Assembly: GCF_019795155.1 (NCBI RefSeq)
Contig: NZ_JAILYN010000005.1
Location: forward strand, 1-64,000
Length of the DNA stretch: 64,000 bases
Direction of reading: 5' to 3'
From: Marinobacterium arenosum
Lineage (GTDB): Bacteria > Pseudomonadota > Gammaproteobacteria > Pseudomonadales > Balneatricaceae
The position numbers and the translations under genes are program-made. Below are positions 1 to 7,872 of this stretch, in pieces. The stretch's first letter is position 1. Every line of letters begins with the position of its first letter. The notes under the pieces were generated by a model. That model searched no databases, had not been told where the DNA came from, and saw nothing but the letters and a program-made list of their open reading frames with translations.

Positions 1-117
1 CTTGGCGACCATAGAGCCGTGGAACCACCTGATCCCATCCCGAACTCAGCAGTGAAACGTGGCATCGCCGATGGTAGTGTGGGGTCTCCCCATGTGAGAG
101 TAGGTCATCGCCAAGCA
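1..117 (+). rRNA. rrf: 5S ribosomal RNA (5' end cut by window edge)
   Basis: The segment has the canonical 5S landmarks: GGAACCACCTGATCCC, CCGAACTCAG, GTGAAACG and the GTAGTGTGGGG / CCCCATGTGAGAGTAGG helix. The terminal helix pairs the opening CTTGGCGA with TCGCCAAG at about 108-115, so at most a base or two is missing at the left edge. The 16S and 23S genes of this rRNA operon should lie immediately before the window. A strong terminator follows within 15 nt, so this is the distal end of the operon. Confidence 0.96.
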
Positions 118-130
118 TCTAATCCCGAAG

Positions 131-162
131 AACCCCAGTCGCCATGCGGCTGGGGTTTTTTC
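131..162 (+). terminator. rRNA operon intrinsic terminator
   Basis: A 12-bp stem (131-142 with 146-157, one G-U pair) with a 3-nt loop is followed by six T residues. It sits just after the 5S gene and closes the rRNA operon. The rest of the interval up to 348 carries no recognisable gene; a weak TATATT box at 294-299 could be a promoter for the next gene. Confidence 0.9.
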
Positions 163-347
163 GTCCTGCCGGGGTTCGTAGCCGATCTGGCCTGCTGACC
201 TGCCCCCAGTAACTAAACCACTTACTGCTTAGTAATGCCCGGTTGCCGTCCGTTGATGGTGATAGAGCAGGTTACGTGAGGTAGGCTTAGTCATATATTA
301 CGCAAAATATCTCCACCATCAGGTAACCTCCAGGCACAGAAGCTAAG

Positions 348-1115
348 ATGCTGATCGACACCCATTGCCATCTGAATTTTCCGGTCTTTTCCGAGCGCCG
401 GGCCGAGGTGATTACGGAGGCGGCGCGGCAGGGCGTCGGAAAAATTGTGGTGCCAGGGGTTAGCGCGAAAGGTTGGGCTGAACTGCTGAAGATGACCGAG
501 AGTTCGGATGACCTCTTCCCGGCACTGGGGCTGCATCCCTGCTTTATCTCCGAACATAAGGATAGCGATCTGCGGCAGTTGGAAGAGATGCTGGCGGGCC
601 ATCGTGATTCTGTCGTAGCGGTGGGGGAGATCGGTCTGGACCTGTTTATCAGCGACCCGCAGTTCGAACAGCAGCTGGCGTTGTTCGAGGCTCAACTGGC
701 GCTGGCCGAGCGGTTCGAGCTACCGGTGCTGCTGCATGTTCGTAAGGCCCACGATCAAGTGCTCGCCAGGCTGCGGCGCCTGAAGCTGCAGCGGGGAGGG
801 ATCGTGCATGCTTTCTCTGGCAGCCGGCAGCAGGCGGAGCACTATCTCAAACTCGGCTTTAAGTTGGGCTTTGGCGGTGCTATCAGCTACTCGCGGGCAA
901 CCAAGCTGCGCCGGCTGGCGGCTGAATTGCCGCTGGAGGCGCTGGTGTTGGAAACCGATGCACCGGACATGCCCTTGGCAGATTATCGGGACAGGCCTAA
1001 TGAACCGGCCCGGGTGCGGCAGGTAGCCGAACTGATCGCAAGCCTGCGCGGTATCGAATTGCGGCAGGTAGCGGCAGTGACCTCGGCCACCGCCAGCTGC
1101 CTGCTAGGGCTCTGA
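348..1115 (+). CDS. TatD-family metal-dependent hydrolase (YjjV-like)
   Basis: 255 residues, a full-length TatD/YcfH/YjjV amidohydrolase-fold enzyme; family members are Mg2+-dependent deoxyribonucleases or phosphoesterases, cytosolic. Metal ligands are visible: D4-T-H6-C-H8 at the N-terminus, E94 in GEIGLD, H130 in LLHVRKAHD, H154 in VHAFSG and D204 in ETDAP. The first ATG with the DTHCHL motif right after it fixes the start, although the ribosome binding site is weak. It stands alone between the rRNA operon and a convergent lipoprotein gene whose stop codon is one base away. The short, insertion-poor form resembles YjjV more than TatD or YcfH; the exact substrate cannot be told. Confidence 0.9.
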   Translation: MLIDTHCHLNFPVFSERRAEVITEAARQGVGKIVVPGVSAKGWAELLKMTESSDDLFPALGLHPCFISEHKDSDLRQLEEMLAGHRDSVVAVGEIGLDLFISDPQFEQQLALFEAQLALAERFELPVLLHVRKAHDQVLARLRRLKLQRGGIVHAFSGSRQQAEHYLKLGFKLGFGGAISYSRATKLRRLAAELPLEALVLETDAPDMPLADYRDRPNEPARVRQVAELIASLRGIELRQVAAVTSATASCLLGL

Positions 1116-1116
1116 G

Positions 1117-1530
1117 TTACTTGCCAGGGGTGTTATAGATATCGGCGTAGATGTCACCCAAGGTGTCCCAGACCACGCGGGTCTGCTCATTGATCGGCAG
1201 CCGATAATGATAGCGCTTACCGCTGATCGCTTGGACCGGATAGGCGTTATCCGGTGGCTGCAACACCAGCTTCATCAGGCTTACGCTGAAATTCGGGCCT
1301 TCGACCGTCTGGCCATAGGCCTCTTCGATCGGTTTCAACAGGTGGTTGGCGGTGTTAATGGGGGCCAGGTCCTGGCATCGATTACTGGTGCCTTTGCATA
1401 GCATTCGGCTGGCGGTGTCGAGGATGTAGTACTGGCTGCTACCGTCGTCCGCCGGCTTCAGGTCGTTCAACGACATACAGCCGGCTAGTGTCAGCGGCAC
1501 CAGCATCAGTGGCAAAGCTGCTGCTCTCAT
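1117..1530 (-). CDS. small lipoprotein of unknown function (paralogue A)
   Basis: 137 residues with a signal peptide ending in a lipobox (LTLAGC, Cys18), so probably lipidated and membrane-anchored. An AAGGATT ribosome binding site lies about 10 nt upstream. The mature part carries QYY, LCKGTS, C-x-DL, EAYG, LQPPDN-x-Y and YRLPI, all of which recur in the next gene upstream (paralogue B). I do not recognise a named family. It is the last gene of an apparent fabY-lipoprotein-lipoprotein run on the minus strand and ends one base from the stop of the convergent TatD-family gene, leaving no room for a separate terminator. The conserved cysteine pair in LCKGTSNRC could form a disulfide in the periplasm; that is inference. 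Confidence 0.8.
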   Translation of the reverse strand: MRAAALPLMLVPLTLAGCMSLNDLKPADDGSSQYYILDTASRMLCKGTSNRCQDLAPINTANHLLKPIEEAYGQTVEGPNFSVSLMKLVLQPPDNAYPVQAISGKRYHYRLPINEQTRVVWDTLGDIYADIYNTPGK

Positions 1531-1568
1531 GGTTAATCAATCCTTGTCTTACGAGAGCCGCAAGTCTA

Positions 1569-1952
1569 TCACGGCATGCGCGGTTTGCCGCTTTCAAAAA
1601 GTTGGTGCTGCTCAATGCGCAGGTAATACCAGGCCTTTTCTGTGGCCGGGGTGATCGGGATGCGGTAGTGCTTCGGGCCCAGTTGTTCAACTTCGTACAT
1701 CTGGTTGGGTGGCTGCAGCAGCAGTTCAACCAGCTGTTGGGCGTCCCATTCGTAGGACTCGGGGTGGATGCCGTAGGCTGCCGCGATGCGGTGTTCGTTG
1801 AAGGATGGAACGATCAGATTGAGGTCGTAACACAGGCTGGTGCCACGACAAAGCTCACCTTTTTCAAGGTCGACCGTGAAGTACTGCTGGCGTTCGCCCA
1901 ACGCGGCACATCCGCCGAGCAGCAGTAGAGCGAGCAGTGCGGTAAACTTCAT
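1569..1952 (-). CDS. small lipoprotein of unknown function (paralogue B)
   Basis: 127 residues from the ATG at 1952, chosen because it gives a compact lipoprotein signal (LLLLGGC, Cys15) and has GGATGG upstream. An in-frame ATG at 1964 and a codon overlapping the end of fabY (1991) are alternatives. The mature part matches paralogue A: QYF, LCRGTS, C-x-DL, AAYG, LLQPPNQ-x-Y, YRIPI. The pair therefore arose by tandem duplication and has diverged strongly. It follows fabY by about 30 nt and precedes paralogue A by 38 nt, which suggests cotranscription. Function unknown; nothing visible links it to fatty acid synthesis other than position. Confidence 0.8.
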   Translation of the reverse strand: MKFTALLALLLLGGCAALGERQQYFTVDLEKGELCRGTSLCYDLNLIVPSFNEHRIAAAYGIHPESYEWDAQQLVELLLQPPNQMYEVEQLGPKHYRIPITPATEKAWYYLRIEQHQLFESGKPRMP

Positions 1953-1984
1953 CGTTTTGGCCATCCATATGACACGTTTTGAGC

Positions 1985-3895
1985 TTAGCACATGTCGTCG
2001 AACGGATTCTCCACGCTCAGGTCGACCGGCTTGGCATAGCCCGGGAAATGAATCTGCTCGGCACTGATCGCCAGGTCCTCGCCGTTAAGTACATTGTGGT
2101 CGTACAGGTAGATCGGTCGGGCTTCGCCGCGAGTCGCACTCTGGTCATAACTCCCTGCCGCTTCCTTGACCTGCTGCTGCTTATCGAGGAATCGGTTCAT
2201 CGCCTGCTGGCCGTGTCGCTGGGCCAGCAGTTTCTGGGTGATGTGCGGTGCCAAAACCGGTGCCGAGGCGTTGTTGCCACCGAAGCCCTTGGAGTTCAGC
2301 AGTACGCTGTCGATACCCTGAGTGCCGACCTCCAGGTGCTGCAGCGGGAACAGCAGGTTGGACTGGTGCACGTCTTCGGCGATCGCCGGCGTGGTCACCA
2401 AGCCCGGGACGTAGCCGTGGCTCCAGATACCGAGAGAGGTGGTCAGCTGGTCGCCGGCGGCGGTGCCCTGGGAGTGTCCCAGGTAAGCTTTGACGGCAGA
2501 TACCGGCCACTGCTCGATCGCGAAGGCTTTGGCGATCTCGTTGATTACGTGCGACTCGGTGACACGGTTCTGCGGCGTGCTGGTACCGTGGGCCTGGACG
2601 AAACTGCGCTGTCGCAGTGACTCGTTGCCCAGCATCTGCTGGACCAGCGAGGCCGCCTTGCCAAGGGTGATGTAGTTGCCGACGCCCGGCGCAGAGATCG
2701 ATTTCTTGTGGCCGTCGGCATTGACGAACACTTCGGGTACGGCGCCGAAGACCTGGGCGCCCATCTCAAGTGCCAGGTCATCGGCCATCAGTAGTACGAA
2801 CTGGCTGGATTCACCCATCGTGAAGCCGCAGTTGTTGCCGAACGGCCGGCAGGCGCGGCGGTAGTCGTCGTCGCTCAATTTGCTGAGCTGATCCAGCGCC
2901 AGCAGATCCTTGTCTTCGGCCAGCGCGCCCATGGCGCGGAAACCTTCGATAATCTCCGGTACCACCGGTGCGTCGCTGCCGCCAACCAGTACCACCTTGC
3001 GGCGCCCGCTACGGATATCCTCGACACCGCTGCGCAGGTTGTACAGGAAGGTTGCGCAGGCCCCCAGCGCGCCACCGGTGGCGCCGACGCTGCCGAGCAG
3101 GTAGGCGTTGATGAAATCGGCCGGCATCTGCGCATAGCCCAACGGCATCTGCTTGGAGGTGGTGCGCTTACCGAGCACCGGGAACTTGAGCAGGCCGCCG
3201 AAGCCGAAATCGTCCAGTTGACCGATCGAGTTGCTGGCGTAGACCGCAATTTGGTCGGGACGCAGCCGATCGGCGATCTCGGCGAATGGAATGCCGCTGG
3301 AATAGAGCGCATCGGAGGCGCCGTACACGGTCATCTGCAGGTTGCGCGGATGGTTGCGCGACTGGTACAGCTTGCCAGGCTGGAAGCCGGTCGGCAGCAT
3401 GCCGGCGGACTGGACCAGCGCCGGCTTGGAGTCCGGGAAGATCACATCCAGCTTACCCTCGACGCAGATATCGAACAGCCCGGGCGATGATTCAGAGACC
3501 TGCCAGTTGGCCGGAATTTGCTGGGGCATCTGCCGCTTGCGCAGCTGGAAACGGATCGGTCCCTCCGGGTTGCCGGCCAGCGCCGGCCGGTTGAACGGCA
3601 CATGCTCGACGTCGAACCAGTCCGGGTGGATATGGCGGATCAGGGTGTTGTCGCGCACCTGTTGCTCGATCTCGGCGGCCAATTGGTCGGCGCCCACCCA
3701 CTCGTCCTCGCTGTTGCGATAGCGGCCGTCTTGGTAACTGGTCAGCCCCATCAGGGTGGCCAGCCCGACAACGGTTTCTTGGCGCAGCTCCGTAGGCAGT
3801 TGATCCAGGATCAGGCGTCGGTAGGCATGGTGAAACGACGCGCGACCGGCGGGGTTGATACCGCCAAAACCAACAATAAGGGGTAGCTGTGCCAA
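1985..3895 (-). CDS. fabY: FabY-type beta-ketoacyl-ACP synthase
   Basis: 636 residues, far longer than FabB/FabF (about 410) but the length of FabY of Pseudomonas aeruginosa, a ketosynthase that starts fatty acid synthesis in place of FabH. The N-terminus LPLIVGFGG-x-N and the C-terminal GFGGNNAS block match that family from memory. The Cys-His-His triad is intact: C280 in GACATF, H436 in QAHGTSTP and H474 in YLGHSQG. The start is a TTG at 3895 preceded by GAGGACC. It is a single-gene locus as to fatty acid synthesis, followed on the same strand by two lipoproteins. Acetyl-group donor specificity cannot be read from the sequence. Confidence 0.9.
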   Translation of the reverse strand: MAQLPLIVGFGGINPAGRASFHHAYRRLILDQLPTELRQETVVGLATLMGLTSYQDGRYRNSEDEWVGADQLAAEIEQQVRDNTLIRHIHPDWFDVEHVPFNRPALAGNPEGPIRFQLRKRQMPQQIPANWQVSESSPGLFDICVEGKLDVIFPDSKPALVQSAGMLPTGFQPGKLYQSRNHPRNLQMTVYGASDALYSSGIPFAEIADRLRPDQIAVYASNSIGQLDDFGFGGLLKFPVLGKRTTSKQMPLGYAQMPADFINAYLLGSVGATGGALGACATFLYNLRSGVEDIRSGRRKVVLVGGSDAPVVPEIIEGFRAMGALAEDKDLLALDQLSKLSDDDYRRACRPFGNNCGFTMGESSQFVLLMADDLALEMGAQVFGAVPEVFVNADGHKKSISAPGVGNYITLGKAASLVQQMLGNESLRQRSFVQAHGTSTPQNRVTESHVINEIAKAFAIEQWPVSAVKAYLGHSQGTAAGDQLTTSLGIWSHGYVPGLVTTPAIAEDVHQSNLLFPLQHLEVGTQGIDSVLLNSKGFGGNNASAPVLAPHITQKLLAQRHGQQAMNRFLDKQQQVKEAAGSYDQSATRGEARPIYLYDHNVLNGEDLAISAEQIHFPGYAKPVDLSVENPFDDMC

Positions 3896-3949
3896 GGGCT
3901 GGTCCTCGAGGTGGGTGTACTACGTGGGGTGCTATCTTTCTGACCTGTC

Positions 3950-3979
3950 ATTTTATCGGTTGTTGGCAGGAGTGACTAG
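3950..3979 (-). promoter_or_regulatory. candidate sigma70 promoter of fabY
   Basis: Read on the minus strand, TAGTCA (3979-3974) and TAAAAT (3955-3950) are spaced by 18 nt, which would give a leader of about 45 nt. The 196-bp divergent interval also contains TGCTATCTT at 3930-3938 and TAGACT at 4032-4037 on the plus strand, either of which could drive the lipoprotein at 4092. All are by eye only. Confidence 0.4.
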
Positions 3980-4091
3980 CGCAAATTGGCCGCTTGCGGG
4001 GGCTTCAGTTGCGGTTAACGGCTGGCTCACTAGACTTGAATTCTAATTAGGAACTCGTCTGTCCGACGGGAAATGAGAGGAAATTCATGCC

Positions 4092-4748
4092 ATGAAGAAA
4101 TTAACCACAGTGATCATGTTGGGCCTGCTGGCCAGCGGCTGTCAGACCATGGATCCCTACACCGGCGAGTCCAAGACCAGCAATACGGCAACCGGGACCG
4201 GTATCGGCGCGGTGGCCGGGGCGGTGCTGGGGGCGGCGGTGTCCAGTAAGAAGGATCGTGGTCGCGGGGCGTTGACCGGCGCATTGGTCGGCGGTGCGGT
4301 CGGCGGCGGTATCGGTCATTACATGGATAACCAGGAAGCCCAGCTGCGACAAGAGCTGGAAGCTACCGGTGTGCGGGTGCAGCGGGTAGGCGAAGATGCC
4401 ATCCGGCTGATCATGCCGGGCAACATCACCTTCCAGCTGGATTCGGATCAGCTGCAGCCGCAGTTCTATCCAACGCTGGACTCGGTGGTCAAAGTGCTGA
4501 CCAAGTATGACCGCAGCCTGATCGATGTGGCCGGATATACCGACAGCAGTGGCTCTTTCGAGTACAACCAGCAACTGTCGGAACGTCGTGCCTACAGCGT
4601 GGCGGACTATCTGGTCGGACAGGGTTTGCTGGCAACGCGGATCAGCTCGCACGGCTTCGGTGAGCGTTACCCAATCGCCGATAACGGCTCTGCTGCGGGC
4701 CGGGCGGCTAACCGCCGGGTGGAGATCAATATCCGGGGTCAGATCTGA
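4092..4748 (+). CDS. OmpA-family lipoprotein with glycine-zipper segment (YiaD-like)
   Basis: 218 residues. A lipobox (LLASGC, Cys17) ends the signal peptide; residues 35-75 are a glycine-zipper stretch rich in GxxxG, and residues 105-218 form an OmpA C-terminal peptidoglycan-binding domain with D151 in GYTDSSG and R165/R166 in the LSERRA helix, the residues that hold diaminopimelate in this fold. The protein should tether the outer membrane to the cell wall. GAGAGG lies 12-18 nt upstream of the ATG. This architecture is the YiaD type. It is monocistronic: the next gene is on the other strand. Located beside the flagellar H-ring genes, but nothing shows a motility role. Confidence 0.9.
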   Translation: MKKLTTVIMLGLLASGCQTMDPYTGESKTSNTATGTGIGAVAGAVLGAAVSSKKDRGRGALTGALVGGAVGGGIGHYMDNQEAQLRQELEATGVRVQRVGEDAIRLIMPGNITFQLDSDQLQPQFYPTLDSVVKVLTKYDRSLIDVAGYTDSSGSFEYNQQLSERRAYSVADYLVGQGLLATRISSHGFGERYPIADNGSAAGRAANRRVEINIRGQI

Positions 4749-4778
4749 AGGACCTGACCCGGCGGAAAGCGAAGGCGT

Positions 4779-4961
4779 TTAGCCTTCGCTCTGCTCAAAG
4801 CGAGCCAGCAGGCCTTGCAGTCGGCTGACCGACTGGGTCTGCTGCTGTTCCAGCGAGGCCTTCTCTTCCCTCAGTTCGCTGACTTCCATGCGCAGCAGCT
4901 CCACTTCGTCCAGCAGCTGGCCAATCTTGCTTTCCAGTTGTTCCAACAGTTCGTTTTGCAT
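4779..4961 (-). CDS. short ZapB-like coiled-coil protein
   Basis: 60 residues, almost entirely predicted coiled coil with heptads of Leu. The pattern LE-x-KI-x-x-LLDEVELLRMEV-x-ELRE and the C-terminal RLQGLLARFE resemble Escherichia coli ZapB (81 residues), a Z-ring-associated cell division protein, but the middle third is shorter. TIGR02449-type small proteins of Pseudomonas are the other possibility. It lies 70 nt upstream of the flgT stop on the same strand... in the reading direction it follows flgT, so it may share that transcript. Assignment rests on pattern similarity of a low-complexity helix and is moderate. Confidence 0.6.
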   Translation of the reverse strand: MQNELLEQLESKIGQLLDEVELLRMEVSELREEKASLEQQQTQSVSRLQGLLARFEQSEG

Positions 4962-5031
4962 AGCTCGTTCCGATACCCTGTATTCGTCAAAGGGCGTGAT
5001 TATAGGGCAGCGCGGCCACGCTGCAAGCGGC

Positions 5032-6261
5032 TTACCAGGACTTTACGATATCGTCGGGGCGAATGTTCATGCTGCCTGAATCGGCACTTAACCGGCCCAC
5101 CGCAAAGGTCGGTTGCAGCTCTTCGATGGTAACTGTCACGCGGCTGTTGCTGAGCTGGCTGACTGACTGCAGACCATTGGCGGTATAGGCGGTGGAGCGG
5201 CGGTAAACGGTCAGCCGGTCGCCGACATGGAGGCCGTCCAGTTCGCCAGCATTGATCCAGACCCGCTTGTCCTCGGTACGGGTGATCCGGGCCGAGAAGG
5301 GGCGGCAGCGTAGTTGGTCGGTTAGCTCCCGGTCGATCTCGCCAAGCAGCTTGCCGACCGCGTGGCCATAATTGGTCTTGGCGAAGGCGGCGGTATTGAA
5401 GCCGGTACGTCGCTCCGGCTCATAATGCCAGAGCCCGGCGGTCTGGTAGCGTTTTTGCCACAGCAGGGCGCCGGAGAAGCCTTCATGGATGAACAGGTCC
5501 AGCGCAAACACCCGCAGGTGTTTCTTGCTCTTGTAGTCCAGCCGGTTATACAGGTCGATGAAGAAATTCTGCTCGTTGACGGTGTCCGGGTTCTGCATCG
5601 ACAGGTCGCGGATCACCCCGGAAACGATGTACTGAACATCCAGATTCTGGCTGTTGGCGACCACGGTGGTCAGCACGCCGTCGCTGAGTTGACGGCTGGA
5701 GGCGATCTGCAGGTCCGGGTGTAGGTTCAGGTGGCCGGCGTTCAATGCCTGCAGGAAGTCGGCGTCGTTCAGGCGACGGTAGAGCTGTTCGGCCAGGCCG
5801 CTTTCGATATCGTGCAGCGCGCCCAGGCTGGCCTGGGCCGGGGTCTGCAGCGGGAAGGCGGCGACTGCCACCGATTTTCGATAGCTATTGCCATTGCCAT
5901 TGCCATTGCCGTTGCTGCAACCCTGGTCGGTGATCACCTCGGCACGGATACGGACGATGAACTGGCGGCCCTCTACCTTCTTGTCGAGGATCTCTATATT
6001 GCTGACCTTGCCGAGGGTGGCGATCCGCATGTCGTCGATTTCGAGAATTCCGTCGCGTACCTGCTGGTTGCTGCTGACATAGACCGCACCCTGCATCGCC
6101 GCCTGCTGGGCGGCGTCCTGGATGGCGGCTTCGCGGGCCGCGACCAGGTCGTTGTTGAAAATCAGTGCGCGGCCTTCGGCGACCACCGAAACCGCCTGCG
6201 CCAGTTGTGCGGTGAGCAGGCCGAACAGGCAGATGAACAAAGGGAGCAGGGCGCGTAGCAT
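5032..6261 (-). CDS. flgT: flagellar assembly protein FlgT (H-ring)
   Basis: 409 residues with a cleavable signal peptide ending at AQA (about residue 23). In Vibrio, FlgT forms the H ring around the LP ring and recruits MotX/MotY, stabilising the sodium-driven motor. The N-terminal domain (AEGRALIFNNDLVAAREAA), the middle domain and the C-terminal SH3-like part (VWINAGELDGLHVGDRLTVYR) follow the family order. It is divergent from flgO-flgP, the arrangement seen in Vibrio, which supports the call. Residues 117-125 are an alternating Asn-Gly run encoded by a hexanucleotide microsatellite. Start is the ATG with the signal peptide; the ribosome binding site is weak. Confidence 0.88.
   Translation of the reverse strand: MLRALLPLFICLFGLLTAQLAQAVSVVAEGRALIFNNDLVAAREAAIQDAAQQAAMQGAVYVSSNQQVRDGILEIDDMRIATLGKVSNIEILDKKVEGRQFIVRIRAEVITDQGCSNGNGNGNGNSYRKSVAVAAFPLQTPAQASLGALHDIESGLAEQLYRRLNDADFLQALNAGHLNLHPDLQIASSRQLSDGVLTTVVANSQNLDVQYIVSGVIRDLSMQNPDTVNEQNFFIDLYNRLDYKSKKHLRVFALDLFIHEGFSGALLWQKRYQTAGLWHYEPERRTGFNTAAFAKTNYGHAVGKLLGEIDRELTDQLRCRPFSARITRTEDKRVWINAGELDGLHVGDRLTVYRRSTAYTANGLQSVSQLSNSRVTVTIEELQPTFAVGRLSADSGSMNIRPDDIVKSW
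5887..5910 (-). repeat. hexanucleotide tandem repeat in flgT
   Basis: Four perfect copies of ATTGCC on the plus strand (GGCAAT on the coding strand) plus a degenerate fifth unit. The repeat adds Gly-Asn dipeptides in frame, so copy-number change would lengthen or shorten a linker and not switch the gene off. Confidence 0.95.
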
Positions 6262-6385
6262 GAACGGGTTTCCGCAGGTTTGAAACTGGCAACAGTATGC
6301 AAATTAACCACTGGTTGCAACGCCTGCGGTCTTACTGGGCCTGGCTTTTGTGGTAGATTGGGGCCGGTTAATCGGAGAGCCTTGA

Positions 6386-7054
6386 ATGAGATTGATACTG
6401 TTACCGCTACTGGGCCTGCTGTTGGTCGGTTGCGGCGTTGAGCGGGGGCTGCTGAGCCCGGCAGAGCCTGAGCCTGTTGCGCCGGTAACCGAGCCGGTTG
6501 AGCCGCCCGAGCCGGTGATTGGCGAGGTTATCGGCCTGCCGGATGGCTCCCCGACGCTGGACCCGGTCAGCCAGGCGGTGCGGCAGATGGGCGAACAGCT
6601 GATGCTGGGACTGCACGAGAATCGGGTCAAACGGATGCCGATGGCGATTCTACCGTTCGTCGAGCGGCCGGCGGTGGCCTCCGATAACCGGTTCGGTGAG
6701 CGGATCAGCGAAGCGTTCATCTTCCAGTTGCAGCAGCGCGGCTACAACCTGGTCGATTACCGGGCGGTCAGCATGATCACCACTGCCAAGCCGGCATTGG
6801 ACGCCCAGCAGCTGTCGGGCCTGCGCAACCGTTTTCGGATCTATTTCGTATTGACCGGTACCTATGTCCGCTATCCGGATGGCATCGTGGTCAACGCACG
6901 GGTGCTGGATACCACCACCCGGCAGGTACTGGCGACCGGCCAGACCCATATAGCCAACGATCGGCTGGAGGGCGCGTTGCCCGGCTACGACCCGCTGACC
7001 GCCCAGCGCCGCGGGATGATCGTGGAAAACAGCGATGGGCCGACGGGACATTAA
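6386..7054 (+). CDS. flgO: flagellar H-ring lipoprotein FlgO
   Basis: 222 residues. Lipobox LLVGC with Cys16, then a Pro/Glu-rich linker (roughly 25-50) and the FlgO domain (about 60-200) with MAILPFVERP, SEAFIFQLQQRGYNLVDYR and the IYFVLTGTYVRYPDGIVVNARVLD core. In Vibrio, FlgO is an outer-membrane lipoprotein needed for flagellar stability and motility. GGAGA precedes the ATG by about 7 nt. It is followed within 15 nt by flgP and faces flgT divergently across 124 bp that must hold both promoters. Confidence 0.88.
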   Translation: MRLILLPLLGLLLVGCGVERGLLSPAEPEPVAPVTEPVEPPEPVIGEVIGLPDGSPTLDPVSQAVRQMGEQLMLGLHENRVKRMPMAILPFVERPAVASDNRFGERISEAFIFQLQQRGYNLVDYRAVSMITTAKPALDAQQLSGLRNRFRIYFVLTGTYVRYPDGIVVNARVLDTTTRQVLATGQTHIANDRLEGALPGYDPLTAQRRGMIVENSDGPTGH

Positions 7055-7066
7055 CAGGTGAAAGCG

Positions 7067-7591
7067 ATGAAAACTGCAGTACGCGCTTTGGCGCTGGTCG
7101 GCCTGACGGGGTTGCTCGGCGGTTGCGAGACCATGACCGAGTCGATGAAGGAGGTCGCCTCGTCGCTGCCCGCGCCGGCGGAGCAGATGTCGCCCAATGA
7201 TCAGGTGCTGGAATCCAACTGGGTGCAGGCGACCGGCTATGCGCCGATCAGCCTGCAGCCGGGCCAGACGCCGCAGCACAAGATGATCATGGCGATGCGG
7301 GCGTCAAAGTTGCGCGCCTATCAGGAGCTGGCGGCGATCGTGCATGGTCAGTACCTGTTCGGTACCACCCAGGTAAAGGATATGGTGGTGCAGAGTGATC
7401 AGTTCAAGACCGCGGTGGCCGGCATTGTGCGCGGCGCGCGGGTGGTCAAGGTGTTCCCGGTGCAGGATGACGTCTACGCCACTACTCTGGAGATCGATCT
7501 GAACCAGGTGCAGCGCGCCTGGGTTGAAACCGCCCCCGAAGGGGCGACGGTCGGGGTCAGCCCTTCGGACTCTTCGACTGAGTTTCATTGA
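7067..7591 (+). CDS. flgP: flagellar outer-membrane lipoprotein FlgP
   Basis: 174 residues from the ATG at 7067, which has AGGTGA 6-10 nt upstream; a GTG at 7058 is in frame but lies inside that ribosome binding site. Lipobox LLGGC (Cys20). The LPP20/FlgP domain follows: QATGYAPIS, KMIMAMRASKLRAYQELAA, GTTQVKDMVVQSDQFKT and GARVVKVFPVQDDVYATTLEIDL. In Vibrio and Campylobacter, FlgP builds the basal disc or H-ring seen under the outer membrane. Cotranscription with flgO is likely. Its last 35 bp overlap the convergent DUF1244 gene. Confidence 0.87.
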   Translation: MKTAVRALALVGLTGLLGGCETMTESMKEVASSLPAPAEQMSPNDQVLESNWVQATGYAPISLQPGQTPQHKMIMAMRASKLRAYQELAAIVHGQYLFGTTQVKDMVVQSDQFKTAVAGIVRGARVVKVFPVQDDVYATTLEIDLNQVQRAWVETAPEGATVGVSPSDSSTEFH

Positions 7592-7862
7592 ACCGGGCCA
7601 GCTGTTCGGCGCTGGCCTCGGCCTGGTGCTTCTCTTTCCAGGCGGCATAGGGTTCGCCGTAGACCCGTTCCCGGGCCGCCTCATAGTCCACTTCAACGCC
7701 GCGCTCCTGCGCCGCGGCTACATACCACTTCGACAGGCAGTTGCGGCAGAAGCCGGCCAGGTTCATCAGCTCGATATTCTGCACATCCTTGCGGCTGTCC
7801 AGGTGTTCCAGCAGGCGGCGGAACACCGCCGCTTCGATCTCGGTTTGGGTTTGTTTATCCAT
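7557..7862 (-). CDS. DUF1244 protein
   Basis: 101 residues from the ATG at 7862. The core AAVFRRLLEHLD-x-RKDVQNIELMNLAGFCRNCL-x-KWY and the following DYEAARE-x-VYG-x-PY-x-x-WK match the DUF1244 family of proteobacterial small proteins, function unknown. The CRNC cysteine pair is a family feature. It starts 10 nt after glnD and is likely read from the map-glnD transcript; a DUF1244 gene near glnD/map is also found in Pseudomonas. The C-terminal, charged tail overlaps the end of flgP on the other strand. Confidence 0.85.
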   Translation of the reverse strand: MDKQTQTEIEAAVFRRLLEHLDSRKDVQNIELMNLAGFCRNCLSKWYVAAAQERGVEVDYEAARERVYGEPYAAWKEKHQAEASAEQLARFNETQSKSPKG

Positions 7863-7872
7863 CGGTAGGCCT

